A program made the translations under genes and the position numbers. A stretch of DNA of 64,000 nucleotides from Thalassotalea ponticola (GTDB taxonomy: Bacteria > Pseudomonadota > Gammaproteobacteria > Enterobacterales > Alteromonadaceae), in the NCBI RefSeq assembly GCF_041379045.1, contig NZ_CP166871.1, positions 806,001 to 870,000 on the forward strand, given 5' to 3'. This document shows, piece by piece, positions 1 to 7,527 of this stretch. Within the stretch, counting starts at the first letter, position 1; every line of letters begins with the position of its first letter. The notes beneath the pieces were generated by a model, which was given only the letters and a program-made list of their open reading frames with translations, had not been told where the DNA came from and made no database searches.

Positions 1-1
1 T

Positions 2-1120
2 TCTTATGCGCGTTATCTCAATCAGGATAACTTTGAAGATACTTATACCGATACGTTTGATCGAGTACGGGAGTTAGATAAACGCAATGACATTCAGATG
101 CAAAAAGTCACCCTGAACTTTAAAGGTTGGCTTTTTGATCCTAAGTTTCGCTATCTGTTTTACACATGGACGTCCAATACCAGTCAGGGCGACCTTGCGC
201 AGGTAGTTGTAGCCGGTAATTTAGGTTATCAGTTTAACGAACACTTTAACCTGTACGCGGGTATTGGTGGGCTTCCATCAACTCGTTCGACAAATTATAC
301 CTTCCCAAACTGGCTCAAAAACGACCATAGAACCATTGCCGATGAGTTTTTTAGAGGCTCATACACCACTGGTATATGGGCTAATGGTAAAATCATCGAT
401 GGCCTTGAGTATCGCATAATGCTCGGTAATAACTTGAGTCAGCTCGGGGTTAATGCGGTGCAGCTTGACGATGGATTAAACACCGTTTCCGCCGCCCTAT
501 GGTGGATGCCGACAACAGGGGAGTACGGTCCGGGTCAGGGGCTAGGGGATTATGAACATCACGATGACCTAGCCACATTGTTTGGTATTAACTTTACCCG
601 CAGCCGCGAAGATGCGCAGGGCCAATCTGATACCGAAGGCTTTGAGAACTCACAATTGAGATTATCGGATGGCACCCTGATCTTCAGTAACGACCCGTTC
701 ATGACGGGAGCGAATATTCGCAAGGCAACCTACCAGATGGCGGCGATAAATGGTGGCTTCAAATATCGTGGCTGGTCACTTGACGCCGAGGCGTATTACC
801 GCCGGATGGATGACTTTTCAACGATTGGCACGATTCCTGTTTCGTCGATTACCGATCACGGCTTTCAGATCCAAGGATCGATGATGATCATGCCGCAGAA
901 GCTACAAGGTTATGTTGGCTATTCAAAAATATACGGTGATTACGGCAATCCTTACGACGTATCAGTTGGAGTCAATTACTTTCCATTGTCGCGCAAAGAA
1001 ATACGCATCAATGTGCAGGGGCTTTACTTAGACGACTCACCGGTGGGGTATTCGTCAGTACCGTTTTCTGTAGGTGCTAACGGTTGGGCGTTAACTACCG
1101 ACTTGATTGTTGCGTTTTAA
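2..1120 (+). CDS. outer-membrane porin-like protein, 5' end outside window
   Basis: The reading frame is open from base 2, upstream of the first in-frame ATG (98), so the gene begins outside the window. About 372 residues are visible. The sequence alternates aromatic and polar residues as in beta-barrel strands, with motifs such as FDPKFRYLFYTW, YQFNEHFNLYAG and GGFKYRGWSLDAEAYYR. It ends in VAF, and a terminal Phe is the usual signal for BAM-dependent outer-membrane insertion. This pattern resembles the phosphate-selective-porin-like superfamily. The substrate cannot be told from sequence. No neighbour gene is visible upstream. Confidence 0.7.
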   Translation, partial: SYARYLNQDNFEDTYTDTFDRVRELDKRNDIQMQKVTLNFKGWLFDPKFRYLFYTWTSNTSQGDLAQVVVAGNLGYQFNEHFNLYAGIGGLPSTRSTNYTFPNWLKNDHRTIADEFFRGSYTTGIWANGKIIDGLEYRIMLGNNLSQLGVNAVQLDDGLNTVSAALWWMPTTGEYGPGQGLGDYEHHDDLATLFGINFTRSREDAQGQSDTEGFENSQLRLSDGTLIFSNDPFMTGANIRKATYQMAAINGGFKYRGWSLDAEAYYRRMDDFSTIGTIPVSSITDHGFQIQGSMMIMPQKLQGYVGYSKIYGDYGNPYDVSVGVNYFPLSRKEIRINVQGLYLDDSPVGYSSVPFSVGANGWALTTDLIVAF

Positions 1121-1283
1121 AACGTGTTTATACCTCTGAAAAGCCTTTTTTAGATGTGCAATGGCAATATACCTGTTTTGGCGCCTATCTAATGGCTAAC
1201 CGTTTAAGGGGGAAGTGGTCAACTAGTTTTGACCACAGTGTTAGCTATTCATAACTTTAGTTACAGAAGCCGTAACGATAAAT

Positions 1284-1338
1284 TTCAGACACAAAAGAAG
1301 ACGCTCCAGGGCGTCTTCTTTATTCTTAATATGGTGGC
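1284..1338. repeat. left copy of tRNA-Ile2 3'-end/terminator direct repeat
   Basis: This 55-bp stretch matches 7087-7139 over almost its full length: a common TTCAGACACAAAA lead, the hairpin, then TTCT and ATGGTGGC. ATGGTGGC is the complement of the last bases of the tRNA-Ile2 gene, including its CCA. Here the tRNA match stops after GGTGGC. The two copies enclose the accessory block. This layout is what an attachment-site duplication or a lost tandem tRNA would leave. Confidence 0.55.
1295..1320. terminator. intrinsic terminator, porin 3' side
   Basis: Ten-base perfect stem (AAGAAGACGC/GCGTCTTCTT) with a six-base loop. It is T-rich on both sides, so it could work in either direction. It lies 175 bp after the porin stop. 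It is nearly identical to the terminator downstream of the tRNA at 7101-7120. Confidence 0.7.
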
Positions 1339-1661
1339 ACAACTTAGGATTGATGTTAGTTTGCATCCATAATTGATCCGAAAAGGCAGTACTTTTGCAT
1401 CTGAACCTTAGCCAGGCAATGTGTACTAATCATTTGGTAAAAATCCAAAATACCCGATTTATATAGTTCACTTTGCGATGCAAATTGTGGATTAGTTTTA
1501 AGTGCAAATTAACAACCGAATATTCACCGAATTGAGCTTGGTGGGGGGAGAAGATTGGGAAAGGGGCTTAATTTCACATCAATTTTTCGTAAATCACAGC
1601 CTACGTCTACTTTTACCACAATATAGTTGATTCAGTTGGCATTAAAGGGAGAAAAATTATT

Positions 1662-1898
1662 TTACTTTTGAGTCAGTGCAAACAGTAATATAGAAGCGAA
1701 AGCAATAATACCCAAACCACTTGAAACCATAACGATGCCAATGAGCCACATCAGGGGGGTAAACACACCAGCAATTACATCGAATAGTTTAAAGCCTTCC
1801 ATTATGAGATAGGCACTGCCACCCATGGCGATCAATCCAACTAGCCATGCAAGATATACAAAAACTTTATTATTCTTCAATTTATCTATAAAAGTCAT
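1662..1898 (-). CDS. small membrane protein, unknown function
   Basis: A 78-residue product is predicted from the ATG at 1898, which has an AAGG-type Shine-Dalgarno about 11 bases upstream. The frame is open further upstream to about 2045, but that extension lacks a ribosome site and looks non-coding. After a short basic N-terminus (MTFIDKLKNNK) there are two or three hydrophobic segments, roughly residues 12-32, 37-55 and 57-75. I do not recognise the family. It lies in the accessory block with no obvious partner. Confidence 0.5.
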   Translation of the reverse strand: MTFIDKLKNNKVFVYLAWLVGLIAMGGSAYLIMEGFKLFDVIAGVFTPLMWLIGIVMVSSGLGIIAFASILLFALTQK

Positions 1899-2240
1899 AT
1901 TAATTCTAGACCTTGTATAAGTTTTCCATGCAATAACTAATATGAATAGTCTCACAACGTGTGCAGTGGTACAACAGATTTGTTCTCTGTCACTCAACAA
2001 TACGTAACTCATTATAAAGTAAGTGGTTGCTCGTATTCGGAGCATTATCTTTATTCAATACTAATTTGCCTCCCGGGAACGACGTAATGCTTTAAAGTCA
2101 AATTGCCAAGTGTCAGTATTAGCTCATAAAAGCAAATTAGCATTAATTATGAAGTTAGAGCAAAAAAAGCCCTGTTCATAGAGCAGGGCTTTGTACGTTG
2201 CTAGGCTGCACCTCAAAAATACAGCATTTAACAGGCTGGG
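1899..2240. other. intergenic stretch with terminator only
   Basis: Apart from the hairpin at 2162-2192, nothing was found. The upstream extension of the neighbouring ORF runs into this stretch but has no ribosome site. Confidence 0.5.
2162..2192 (-). terminator. intrinsic terminator of the subtilase fragment
   Basis: Nine-base stem (AAAGCCCTG/CAGGGCTTT, 2166-2174 and 2184-2192) with a nine-base loop. On the minus strand it is followed by a run of seven T. It lies 50 bp past the stop of the subtilase remnant, so the terminator survives although the gene is broken. Confidence 0.8.
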
Positions 2241-2651
2241 TTATCGAGCGGAGCCATCGCCACCATAGATTTTTCCATTATGGGCATCACAGCCATTGGC
2301 TTCGATATAGTCGATTGCATCTTTAGCTCGAACTAGGCCCCAACCAAACTTATGGTCATATCCAAATTCCCCTAAGTCTTCAGCAGACGCTCGTAAAGCC
2401 AGACGAATTCCTTGCGCTGAACATTGCGGAAAGTTGCTCCACACCAATGCTGCTACTCCAGATACATGCGGTGTTGCCATTGATGTACCTGACTGGAAAC
2501 CGTGATTTGGATATTTATGGATATTAATCGTTGTCTCTTTGCCGATATTTTCCCGCAGCGCCAATCCCTGCTGTTTGGATACTGTGCCTGCTAAAATAGA
2601 AATATTATCAACTGTCCCTGGAACCGGTCCCGGTAGGTGATTTCGAATAAT
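2241..2651 (-). pseudogene. subtilisin-like (S8) serine protease, C-terminal remnant
   Basis: About 136 residues remain of a secreted subtilase. The catalytic serine block GTSMATPHVSGVAAL is intact, followed by the usual C-terminal helix and FGWGLVRAKDAIDYI. The catalytic Asp and His regions are missing. The frame runs upstream into the end of the IS element at 2652, where only a TTG inside the IS could start it. No N-terminal half was found beyond the other IS end (3896 onward), so the break involved more than simple insertion. Not expected to be functional. Confidence 0.85.
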
Positions 2652-2681
2652 TGTAACGGTCAAATAAACTTGGAGACTTCT

Positions 2682-3518
2682 TTAGGCACTTTTTCTTAAT
2701 TTCATCTCATAATCTGCTGGTGAGATGTTTCCTAATTTGTAGTGTCGTCGTTTTTGATTATAAAACGGTTCGATGTAATCAATAATATCAGCCATCGCCT
2801 CACGCCTTGTCAGATAGCGACGATAGTTAACTCGCTCTGATTTTAAACTACGAAAAAATCGTTCGGTAACCGCGTTATCCAAACAATTTCCAGCACGACT
2901 CATACTAGAGATTATTCCATGTTCTTTCAAGGAGCGTTGGAAAGCATCACATGTATATTGCACACCCTGATCTGAGTGAAACAACACTCCGTCAGTTGGT
3001 TGGCGTTTGTTTACCGCTAGTCGCAATGCTCGGGTTGTTAACTCGCTATTTGGCTTGTCTGAGAACGCCCAGCTAATCACTTTGCGAGAGCATAAGTCCA
3101 TGATAACCGCTAGGTACAACCAACCCTGCTGTGTGCGTATATAAGTTATATCACCAGACCACAGCTTATTTAATTGCTGTGGATTAAACTGACGATTTAG
3201 GTAATTAGGCGCAATAACAGACGCTTTACCGCCAACCGGGTATTTGTGCTGTTTAGGGCGTTTGGCAACTAACCCCAGTCGTCTCATTGATGTACGAACA
3301 CGGTGAATGCCAATATCAAAGCCCATAGCTTGTAATTCACCATGCATACGCACTTTGCCGTAAGTCGCATCCATATCGACATGAATTTGCTTCATGGCAG
3401 CATCTAACTGTACTTTTTCTGGGCAAATGGCCTTAGGCTTAGCTCGATGGTAAAACGAACTGACAGCAATAGACAAGCAGCGACAAATTTGTTGAACATT
3501 GCTTCCTGCCTTTTTCAA
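2682..3518 (-). CDS. IS3-family transposase OrfB (DDE integrase core)
   Basis: 278 residues if started at the TTG (3518). The frame is open further upstream to the A7G slippery site, so the natural product is probably the -1 frameshifted OrfAB fusion. It has an N-terminal HTH_21-like region, then the rve integrase core. Catalytic residues are visible as D in SGDITYIRT, D in FHSDQGVQY and E in DNAVTERFFRSLK. It ends NISPADYE as in active IS3 relatives. No internal stop or frameshift, so the element may be active. Confidence 0.9.
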   Translation of the reverse strand: MKKAGSNVQQICRCLSIAVSSFYHRAKPKAICPEKVQLDAAMKQIHVDMDATYGKVRMHGELQAMGFDIGIHRVRTSMRRLGLVAKRPKQHKYPVGGKASVIAPNYLNRQFNPQQLNKLWSGDITYIRTQQGWLYLAVIMDLCSRKVISWAFSDKPNSELTTRALRLAVNKRQPTDGVLFHSDQGVQYTCDAFQRSLKEHGIISSMSRAGNCLDNAVTERFFRSLKSERVNYRRYLTRREAMADIIDYIEPFYNQKRRHYKLGNISPADYEMKLRKSA

Positions 3519-3526
3519 CTTAACAG

Positions 3527-3829
3527 CTACTTGCTGACGTTGTTCATTTCCATAGCGAAAAAGGCCGAAGCTTTTTTTAACAAAGCATTGTCACTTTTTA
3601 GCTGTTTTACCTGTTTTTCAAGCTCTTGGATACGTATTTGCTCAGGCGTTAGTGCGCTCGCTTTAGGCGTTATTCCAGTTTGCTCGGCTTCATACTGGCT
3701 TACCCAACGCTGAATTGATGACAAGCCAACATTCATTGCTGCGGCTGCATCTTTATGTTTATAACCGTGGACAATGACAAGTTCTGCACATTCACGTTTA
3801 AATTCTGCTGATAATGTTTTCTTTGGCAT
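3527..3829 (-). CDS. IS3-family transposase OrfA
   Basis: 100 residues. An N-terminal helix-turn-helix (about 6-45: FKRECAELVIVHGYKHKDAA, then SIQRWVSQYE) binds the IS ends. It is followed by a leucine-zipper-like helix (about 66-90: IRIQELEKQVKQLKSDNALL) typical of OrfA. The A7G run at 3571-3578 falls in the LLKKAS codons. A -1 slip there enters the orfB frame, giving the OrfAB transposase. Start is ATG at 3829 with purine-rich sequence before it. Confidence 0.88.
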   Translation of the reverse strand: MPKKTLSAEFKRECAELVIVHGYKHKDAAAAMNVGLSSIQRWVSQYEAEQTGITPKASALTPEQIRIQELEKQVKQLKSDNALLKKASAFFAMEMNNVSK

Positions 3830-4181
3830 TTTTAACCTCTTTCGTTAGTCGTATTTTACCTCTAACGAAGCCTCTAGTTAAATCATACCGTTACAAACTC
3901 TAAGATCATTATACTTGAAGGTTCAGACATGGAATGTGGATTATCATCGCTGTTATTGAAAATGGAAAATCACCTACGCCAAAATTTGTAATGAACATAA
4001 GCGTCATGCAACTGCTCAGAATTAGAACATGACGGTGTCGCAACTGGCGATTCACTTCTAAGGGCGGTTAGATTATGTCTTAGATATCTATAATAATTTA
4101 GCTGGCACAGTATTATTGACAGGCACTCTCAGCGCCTTCCTAACCTGATATAATACACTTTAGAACTATTTTTTCTTCAAA

Positions 4182-4841
4182 CTAAAGATTAAGCTTGTTT
4201 TGTAATCCTAGTCGAATTATTTCGCGAGGGTTAAGGCCAAGCAGTTCTTCACAAGAAGCCACTTTCATGTATCCTAACTTAAGTACTTGACGATAACTAG
4301 GTTGAATATTTCTTTCTAAACTAGATGAAACCTCTGGTGGAAAGTATTCGGATTCAATAACCTTAAGCGTTTTTTTGAATGTGTCTTTAAGTGAAGCTAT
4401 ATTTTCGCTTTGGGATTGGTCACATTGAACAATCGGACTTTCAGGAAACTCTTCGGCCACTTCCAAAACGATTTCAGCGATGTTCTTACCAGCCAGGTTC
4501 TGTAAGACTTTTCGTTGAATATCCATTGCTTCACTTGTCTTAGGCTTAATCTCAAATATATCCTCTACGTCCAAGCTTTCAGAATTGACGTCTACAGACA
4601 TACTTCTGATGATTTTGTGTGTATAAACTCCGAAAACCGCGGCAACGAAACGACCATCAAAGTCAAAATACTCACTTTGGTTTTGAACATGCTCTCTAAA
4701 TTGCTCGATAGTTAGGTTGTCGGGTATTTTGGGCCCAATGTCTGCGATCTTAGTTTTACTGACCCATTCGACATCCACTTTAGGCTCCGAACAGGCAGCG
4801 ATTATAAAAGATAATATCAACAAGAAGTACTTTTTACTCAT
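4182..4841 (-). CDS. putative lipoprotein, unknown function
   Basis: 219 residues from the ATG at 4841, which has AGGAA seven bases upstream; a TTG two codons earlier is less likely. The signal peptide ends in a lipobox-like FIIAAC with Cys at about 17 (SEPKVDVEW after it), so it is predicted to be lipid-anchored. The mature part is charged and mostly helical, with no motif I recognise and a conserved-looking CEELLGLNPREIIRLGL near the C-terminus. It is an isolated gene in the accessory block. Confidence 0.6.
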   Translation of the reverse strand: MSKKYFLLILSFIIAACSEPKVDVEWVSKTKIADIGPKIPDNLTIEQFREHVQNQSEYFDFDGRFVAAVFGVYTHKIIRSMSVDVNSESLDVEDIFEIKPKTSEAMDIQRKVLQNLAGKNIAEIVLEVAEEFPESPIVQCDQSQSENIASLKDTFKKTLKVIESEYFPPEVSSSLERNIQPSYRQVLKLGYMKVASCEELLGLNPREIIRLGLQNKLNL

Positions 4842-4952
4842 AATCAATTTCCTTTAGGCCGTGTAAAGAGGGCAATTTACTCGCCTTGTGACGTTAGCAA
4901 ACACTTTAAATTACTACCCGTAATTGGCAGTCTACCGCAATTCTCGATTTAT

Positions 4953-5321
4953 TTAGCCTCGGCAATATTGTGATGCTGCCCTGCCGGCATTTTGCAATCT
5001 GTTCGAATATCTTAGGAAGTCTTCACTACTCATATCAAAATCTCGTTGAGCTACCGCCCTCACCATTTCATGATCATTCCTTATTTCAGGATCATCATAC
5101 ATTTTGGAAAGTTTAACCAACACTTTCCTGTCATCAGAATTGAGTAATTCGAGTATTTTTTCCGTTTCACAAACACACCGGTCTAATTTTTCTCCACTGT
5201 AATCAGAGCAACTCGCCGTTACAACTTCGCTATCGCCATTACTCAAACCGTTAGCAAAAAAATTTAAAATAACCGCTCCAGCAATAAATAGCAGTCCAAC
5301 TCCAAGGATAATTCTTCTCAT
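4953..5321 (-). CDS. small exported or membrane-anchored protein, unknown
   Basis: 122 residues from the ATG at 5321. The frame continues 15 codons upstream but that part contains an FFF run and no ribosome site. The N-terminus MRRIILGVGLLFIAGAVIL is a signal anchor or uncleaved signal. The rest is soluble and has four Cys: CSDY, then a CVC pair within DRCVCETEKILELL, then a C-terminal QYCRG. Disulfides in the periplasm are plausible. Family not recognised. Confidence 0.5.
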   Translation of the reverse strand: MRRIILGVGLLFIAGAVILNFFANGLSNGDSEVVTASCSDYSGEKLDRCVCETEKILELLNSDDRKVLVKLSKMYDDPEIRNDHEMVRAVAQRDFDMSSEDFLRYSNRLQNAGRAASQYCRG

Positions 5322-5673
5322 AAAAAAAAACTCAATCAAGGGGTTAACAATAAGCCTGACCATCAAATCCAGTTATAAACTAGTCACTTTAAACTTCACA
5401 GACTTTTCAAAAACTCTAGAGCAGAATAGTAAAAATGCAATTAATTTGTGCATCAATTTGCAGTATGCGGTCAAAGTACTGCGTATACAGGTGCGAATAT
5501 CTTGTAGATATAAATTTATCAAGAGAGAACTTTTCGTGCGTTTGTAGTTAAAAAATCATCAACTATACTTACCGCCAATCGTCAGGTTCGGTGCTGAATT
5601 GCAGCAAAAACCACAATCTACCTTGCTGACGTATTGACACACCATTTATTTTCACCTTTAGAGGACTAGAATC
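5322..5673. other. intergenic stretch, nothing recognised
   Basis: About 350 bp of AT-rich sequence between two divergently oriented orphan genes. It should carry both promoters, but no convincing -35/-10 pair at a sensible distance from either start stood out. Confidence 0.4.
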
Positions 5674-6105
5674 ATGTCATCAAGGAAAATATTATTTAGC
5701 AGTGCTGTTTCTTATTTACTTCTAATGAGTTGTTCTGAAAGTAGCGCACCACTGTCAATAGTCGGCACATCAATCTCTTGGAATTCGGAATACAACATAT
5801 GTGTGCTAGAGGTTGCGGTGAATAATTCATCAAAGCATACGATTGATTTTGGGACTGTCTTAAAATGGTATGATGAAAGGGATATTCCCAATACATATGG
5901 GAATATAAACGGTTATTTACAGCCTGGAGAGGAGAAAACTTCATCGATTAGAATTTCGCGTGTATTTGGCAGTATGACAGAAGATAAGTGCAACACGGAT
6001 CATTTACATGATGGCTATGTATTTGAGGTAGTTCAATGTAGTGTTGACGGCATTAGTGCGCCAGACTGCCTTGACAAATATATGAGCTTTAAACTACGTA
6101 CTTAA
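5674..6105 (+). CDS. putative lipoprotein, unknown function
   Basis: 143 residues with a good ribosome site (AGAGGA, eight bases before ATG). The signal peptide ends LLLMSC with the lipobox Cys at about 20. The mature region looks like an all-beta, immunoglobulin-like fold (VLEVAVNNSSKHTIDFGTV, then YLQPGEEKTSSIRIS), with Cys residues at both ends that could pair. No family recognised. It stands alone. Confidence 0.6.
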   Translation: MSSRKILFSSAVSYLLLMSCSESSAPLSIVGTSISWNSEYNICVLEVAVNNSSKHTIDFGTVLKWYDERDIPNTYGNINGYLQPGEEKTSSIRISRVFGSMTEDKCNTDHLHDGYVFEVVQCSVDGISAPDCLDKYMSFKLRT

Positions 6106-6442
6106 TCCGCAAGTAATTGTTGAGTGTTTTGGCATTCAAAGCTGGCGTAAATACCGAAGCGAGATTAAAAGCCGTTTATTCACATATAACACCATTATTA
6201 TCAAGAAATGACGTATTGTAAGGTCCTAGGTTTATTTTGTGACTTTTAACATCCAAACTTCGTATGTTGAAGGTTGTCAACTATTACTTCTACAATGTTG
6301 ACTTGGTAGGACGATAAGTCGATTAATCAACAATAATAGGGCTGAAGTACAGCTGATTTTTTAAGTTTCGAGCTATTCAAGCGTTGAGTAAGATTCACAT
6401 ATCAATAAAGAGTAAATTATTTGACATTTAGAGGAGAGAATC
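6106..6442. other. intergenic stretch, nothing recognised
   Basis: AT-rich sequence before the split ORF. A strong ribosome site (GAGGAGAG) lies at its end. No gene, RNA or terminator was recognised. Confidence 0.4.
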
Positions 6443-6862
6443 ATGAAAGGTGCATTAATTTTTGCTGTTGTTATAGGTGTAGCTGTTTTGGTGTTTTGGG
6501 GATAGGTTGGGGTAGGTAAGAATAACAGTTTAAGCGATATAAAGCGCGAGGCTAAAAATGAGCTTACACAAATGCTAATGCAAATGGGCAAATACAAAGA
6601 TAAAGAGGAAGATGAAGAATTTATGAAACTTATTGATGATTGTCTTAACCAGTGGATGGAGAATGTAACTGATGAAGCTGCCGAAATTTATTCGGAATAT
6701 CTACGTCGCCAAAACTTCTCATCCGAAGATGCCTTTATAGATCCTAACCTGATCCTCAGACAAATAATGATAGAAAAAAATTTAACAGAAGAAGAGCTTA
6801 TGAATCACATAAACAGTTTTGATCAAGGCCAGAGTAAAGTGGATAAAAACTGTCCTTTTTAA
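6443..6862 (+). pseudogene. signal-anchored protein gene interrupted by an in-frame TAG
   Basis: A strong Shine-Dalgarno (GAGGAGAG) precedes ATG 6443, which encodes a 20-residue hydrophobic segment (MKGALIFAVVIGVAVLVFWG) ended by TAG at 6503-6505. The same frame continues open for 118 codons to 6862: a Gly-rich linker, then acidic helices (KDKEEDEEFMKLIDDCLNQW, later MIEKNLTEEELMNHI). Joined, the product would be a membrane-anchored protein of about 139 residues. The simplest reading is a nonsense mutation. Alternatives are a tiny membrane peptide with a separate downstream gene started at ATG 6572, or readthrough. The family is unknown. Confidence 0.5.
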
Positions 6863-7086
6863 GTGAGTTGATTGTCGATCATTCCTTTTTAATGGATAAG
6901 AAGTTGAAATATTATGCAGTTTACGAACAGAAGTATTTCCAGAAAGCGGAAAAACAACATTGAACGACAAGATAGGTAAGCGGTAATTGTAATCCAAGAG
7001 TTAACATCTAGATGAAAGATAATCAAATAAGGCATATCTGAAGGAAATAATCATCCACTATCCCGGCCTCGCTTTGTACGGGAACA

Positions 7087-7139
7087 TTCAGACACAAAAA
7101 AAGACGCTCTCGGGCGTCTTCTTTGTTCTAAATGGTGGC
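7087..7139. repeat. right copy of tRNA-Ile2 3'-end/terminator direct repeat
   Basis: Counterpart of 1284-1338. It shares the TTCAGACACAAAA lead, hairpin and ATGGTGGC end, but here continues into a full tRNA gene. Confidence 0.55.
7101..7120 (-). terminator. intrinsic terminator of tRNA-Ile2
   Basis: Seven-base stem AAGACGC/GCGTCTT with a six-base loop. On the minus strand it is followed by T-rich sequence from the A-run at 7094-7102. It lies 13 bp past the tRNA 3' end. Confidence 0.8.
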
Positions 7140-7209
7140 CCCTCCGTGACTTGAACACGGGACCTACCGATTATGAGTCGGGTGCTCTAACCAACTGAGC
7201 TAAGGGGCC
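7133..7209 (-). tRNA. tRNA-Ile2 with CAT anticodon (lysidine type)
   Basis: 77-base cloverleaf with encoded CCA. The acceptor stem is GGCCCCT paired with AGGGGCC, the D-arm contains AGCTCAGTTGGTTAGAGC and the T-arm contains GTTCAAGTC. The anticodon loop reads CTCATAA, giving CAT. Overall sequence matches the minor isoleucine tRNA (E. coli ileX/ileY type) rather than Met tRNAs. In that type C34 is modified to lysidine by TilS to read AUA. Confidence 0.95.
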
Positions 7210-7527
7210 ATTTAGAAGTGTTTGCTTATCGTTGTTATTTATACCGTCTATAGCCTAAAGGCCAAGCCTGATAACCGATAACGCAGGCAAGTATAAGGTC
7301 TTTTTTTTCAGATGTCACCACTTGTAAAAGAAAATTATCGCGCTTTTTGTTTGAGTGGTTAATTTATAGGCGGTGGTTGTATCTCAAGCTAATTTTTCTT
7401 GCTTGCGCAGGTTTCACATATCATTGTGTGGCAGTGCTAAGATGCGAATTAATGATTAACATCGGTTAAAAAGTTGTTACTATAAAGGGGCTTTCAATAA
7501 AATTTACAATAATCACGAGGAAGGCAG
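7210..7527. other. divergent intergenic region tRNA / diguanylate cyclase
   Basis: It holds the tRNA promoter and presumably that of the cyclase gene. No other structure was recognised apart from a run of eight T near 7302-7309. Confidence 0.4.
7238..7265 (-). promoter_or_regulatory. candidate promoter of tRNA-Ile2
   Basis: On the minus strand TTGGCC (7265-7260), a 16-base spacer and TATAAA (7243-7238) precede the tRNA by about 28 bases. This is a reasonable sigma-70 arrangement, judged by eye only. Confidence 0.45.

Larger units (their letters stand above)
1121..1661. other. 540-bp intergenic stretch, no gene
   Basis: No ORF with a convincing start was found. It contains a perfect 8-bp inverted repeat (1215-1222/1229-1236, six-base loop, no T-run), the terminator at 1295-1320 and a tRNA-end-like sequence to 1338. 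The rest is AT-rich without recognisable features. Confidence 0.6.
2652..3895 (-). mobile_element. IS3-family insertion sequence, complete
   Basis: This 1244-bp element has imperfect terminal inverted repeats that begin TGTAACGGT at both ends; about 24 of the first 34 bases match, including the later CTTC and TTAG blocks. It holds overlapping orfA and orfB on the minus strand and an A7G slippery run at 3571-3578. Ends of the TG...CA type, the length and the two-frame transposase are typical of IS3. Flanks are AAT on the left and AAC on the right, so no exact target duplication is visible. It abuts the subtilase remnant. Confidence 0.88.

Noticed and set aside
2649..3898. Target-site duplication around the IS
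   Set aside because: Flanking triplets AAT and AAC differ, so no duplication is claimed.
3896..4181. Possible remnant of the subtilase N-terminus or of another gene beyond the IS
   Set aside because: Both strands were read; short open pieces were found (for example NNLAGTVLLTGTLSAFL on plus) but no Asp or His catalytic motif and stops in every frame.
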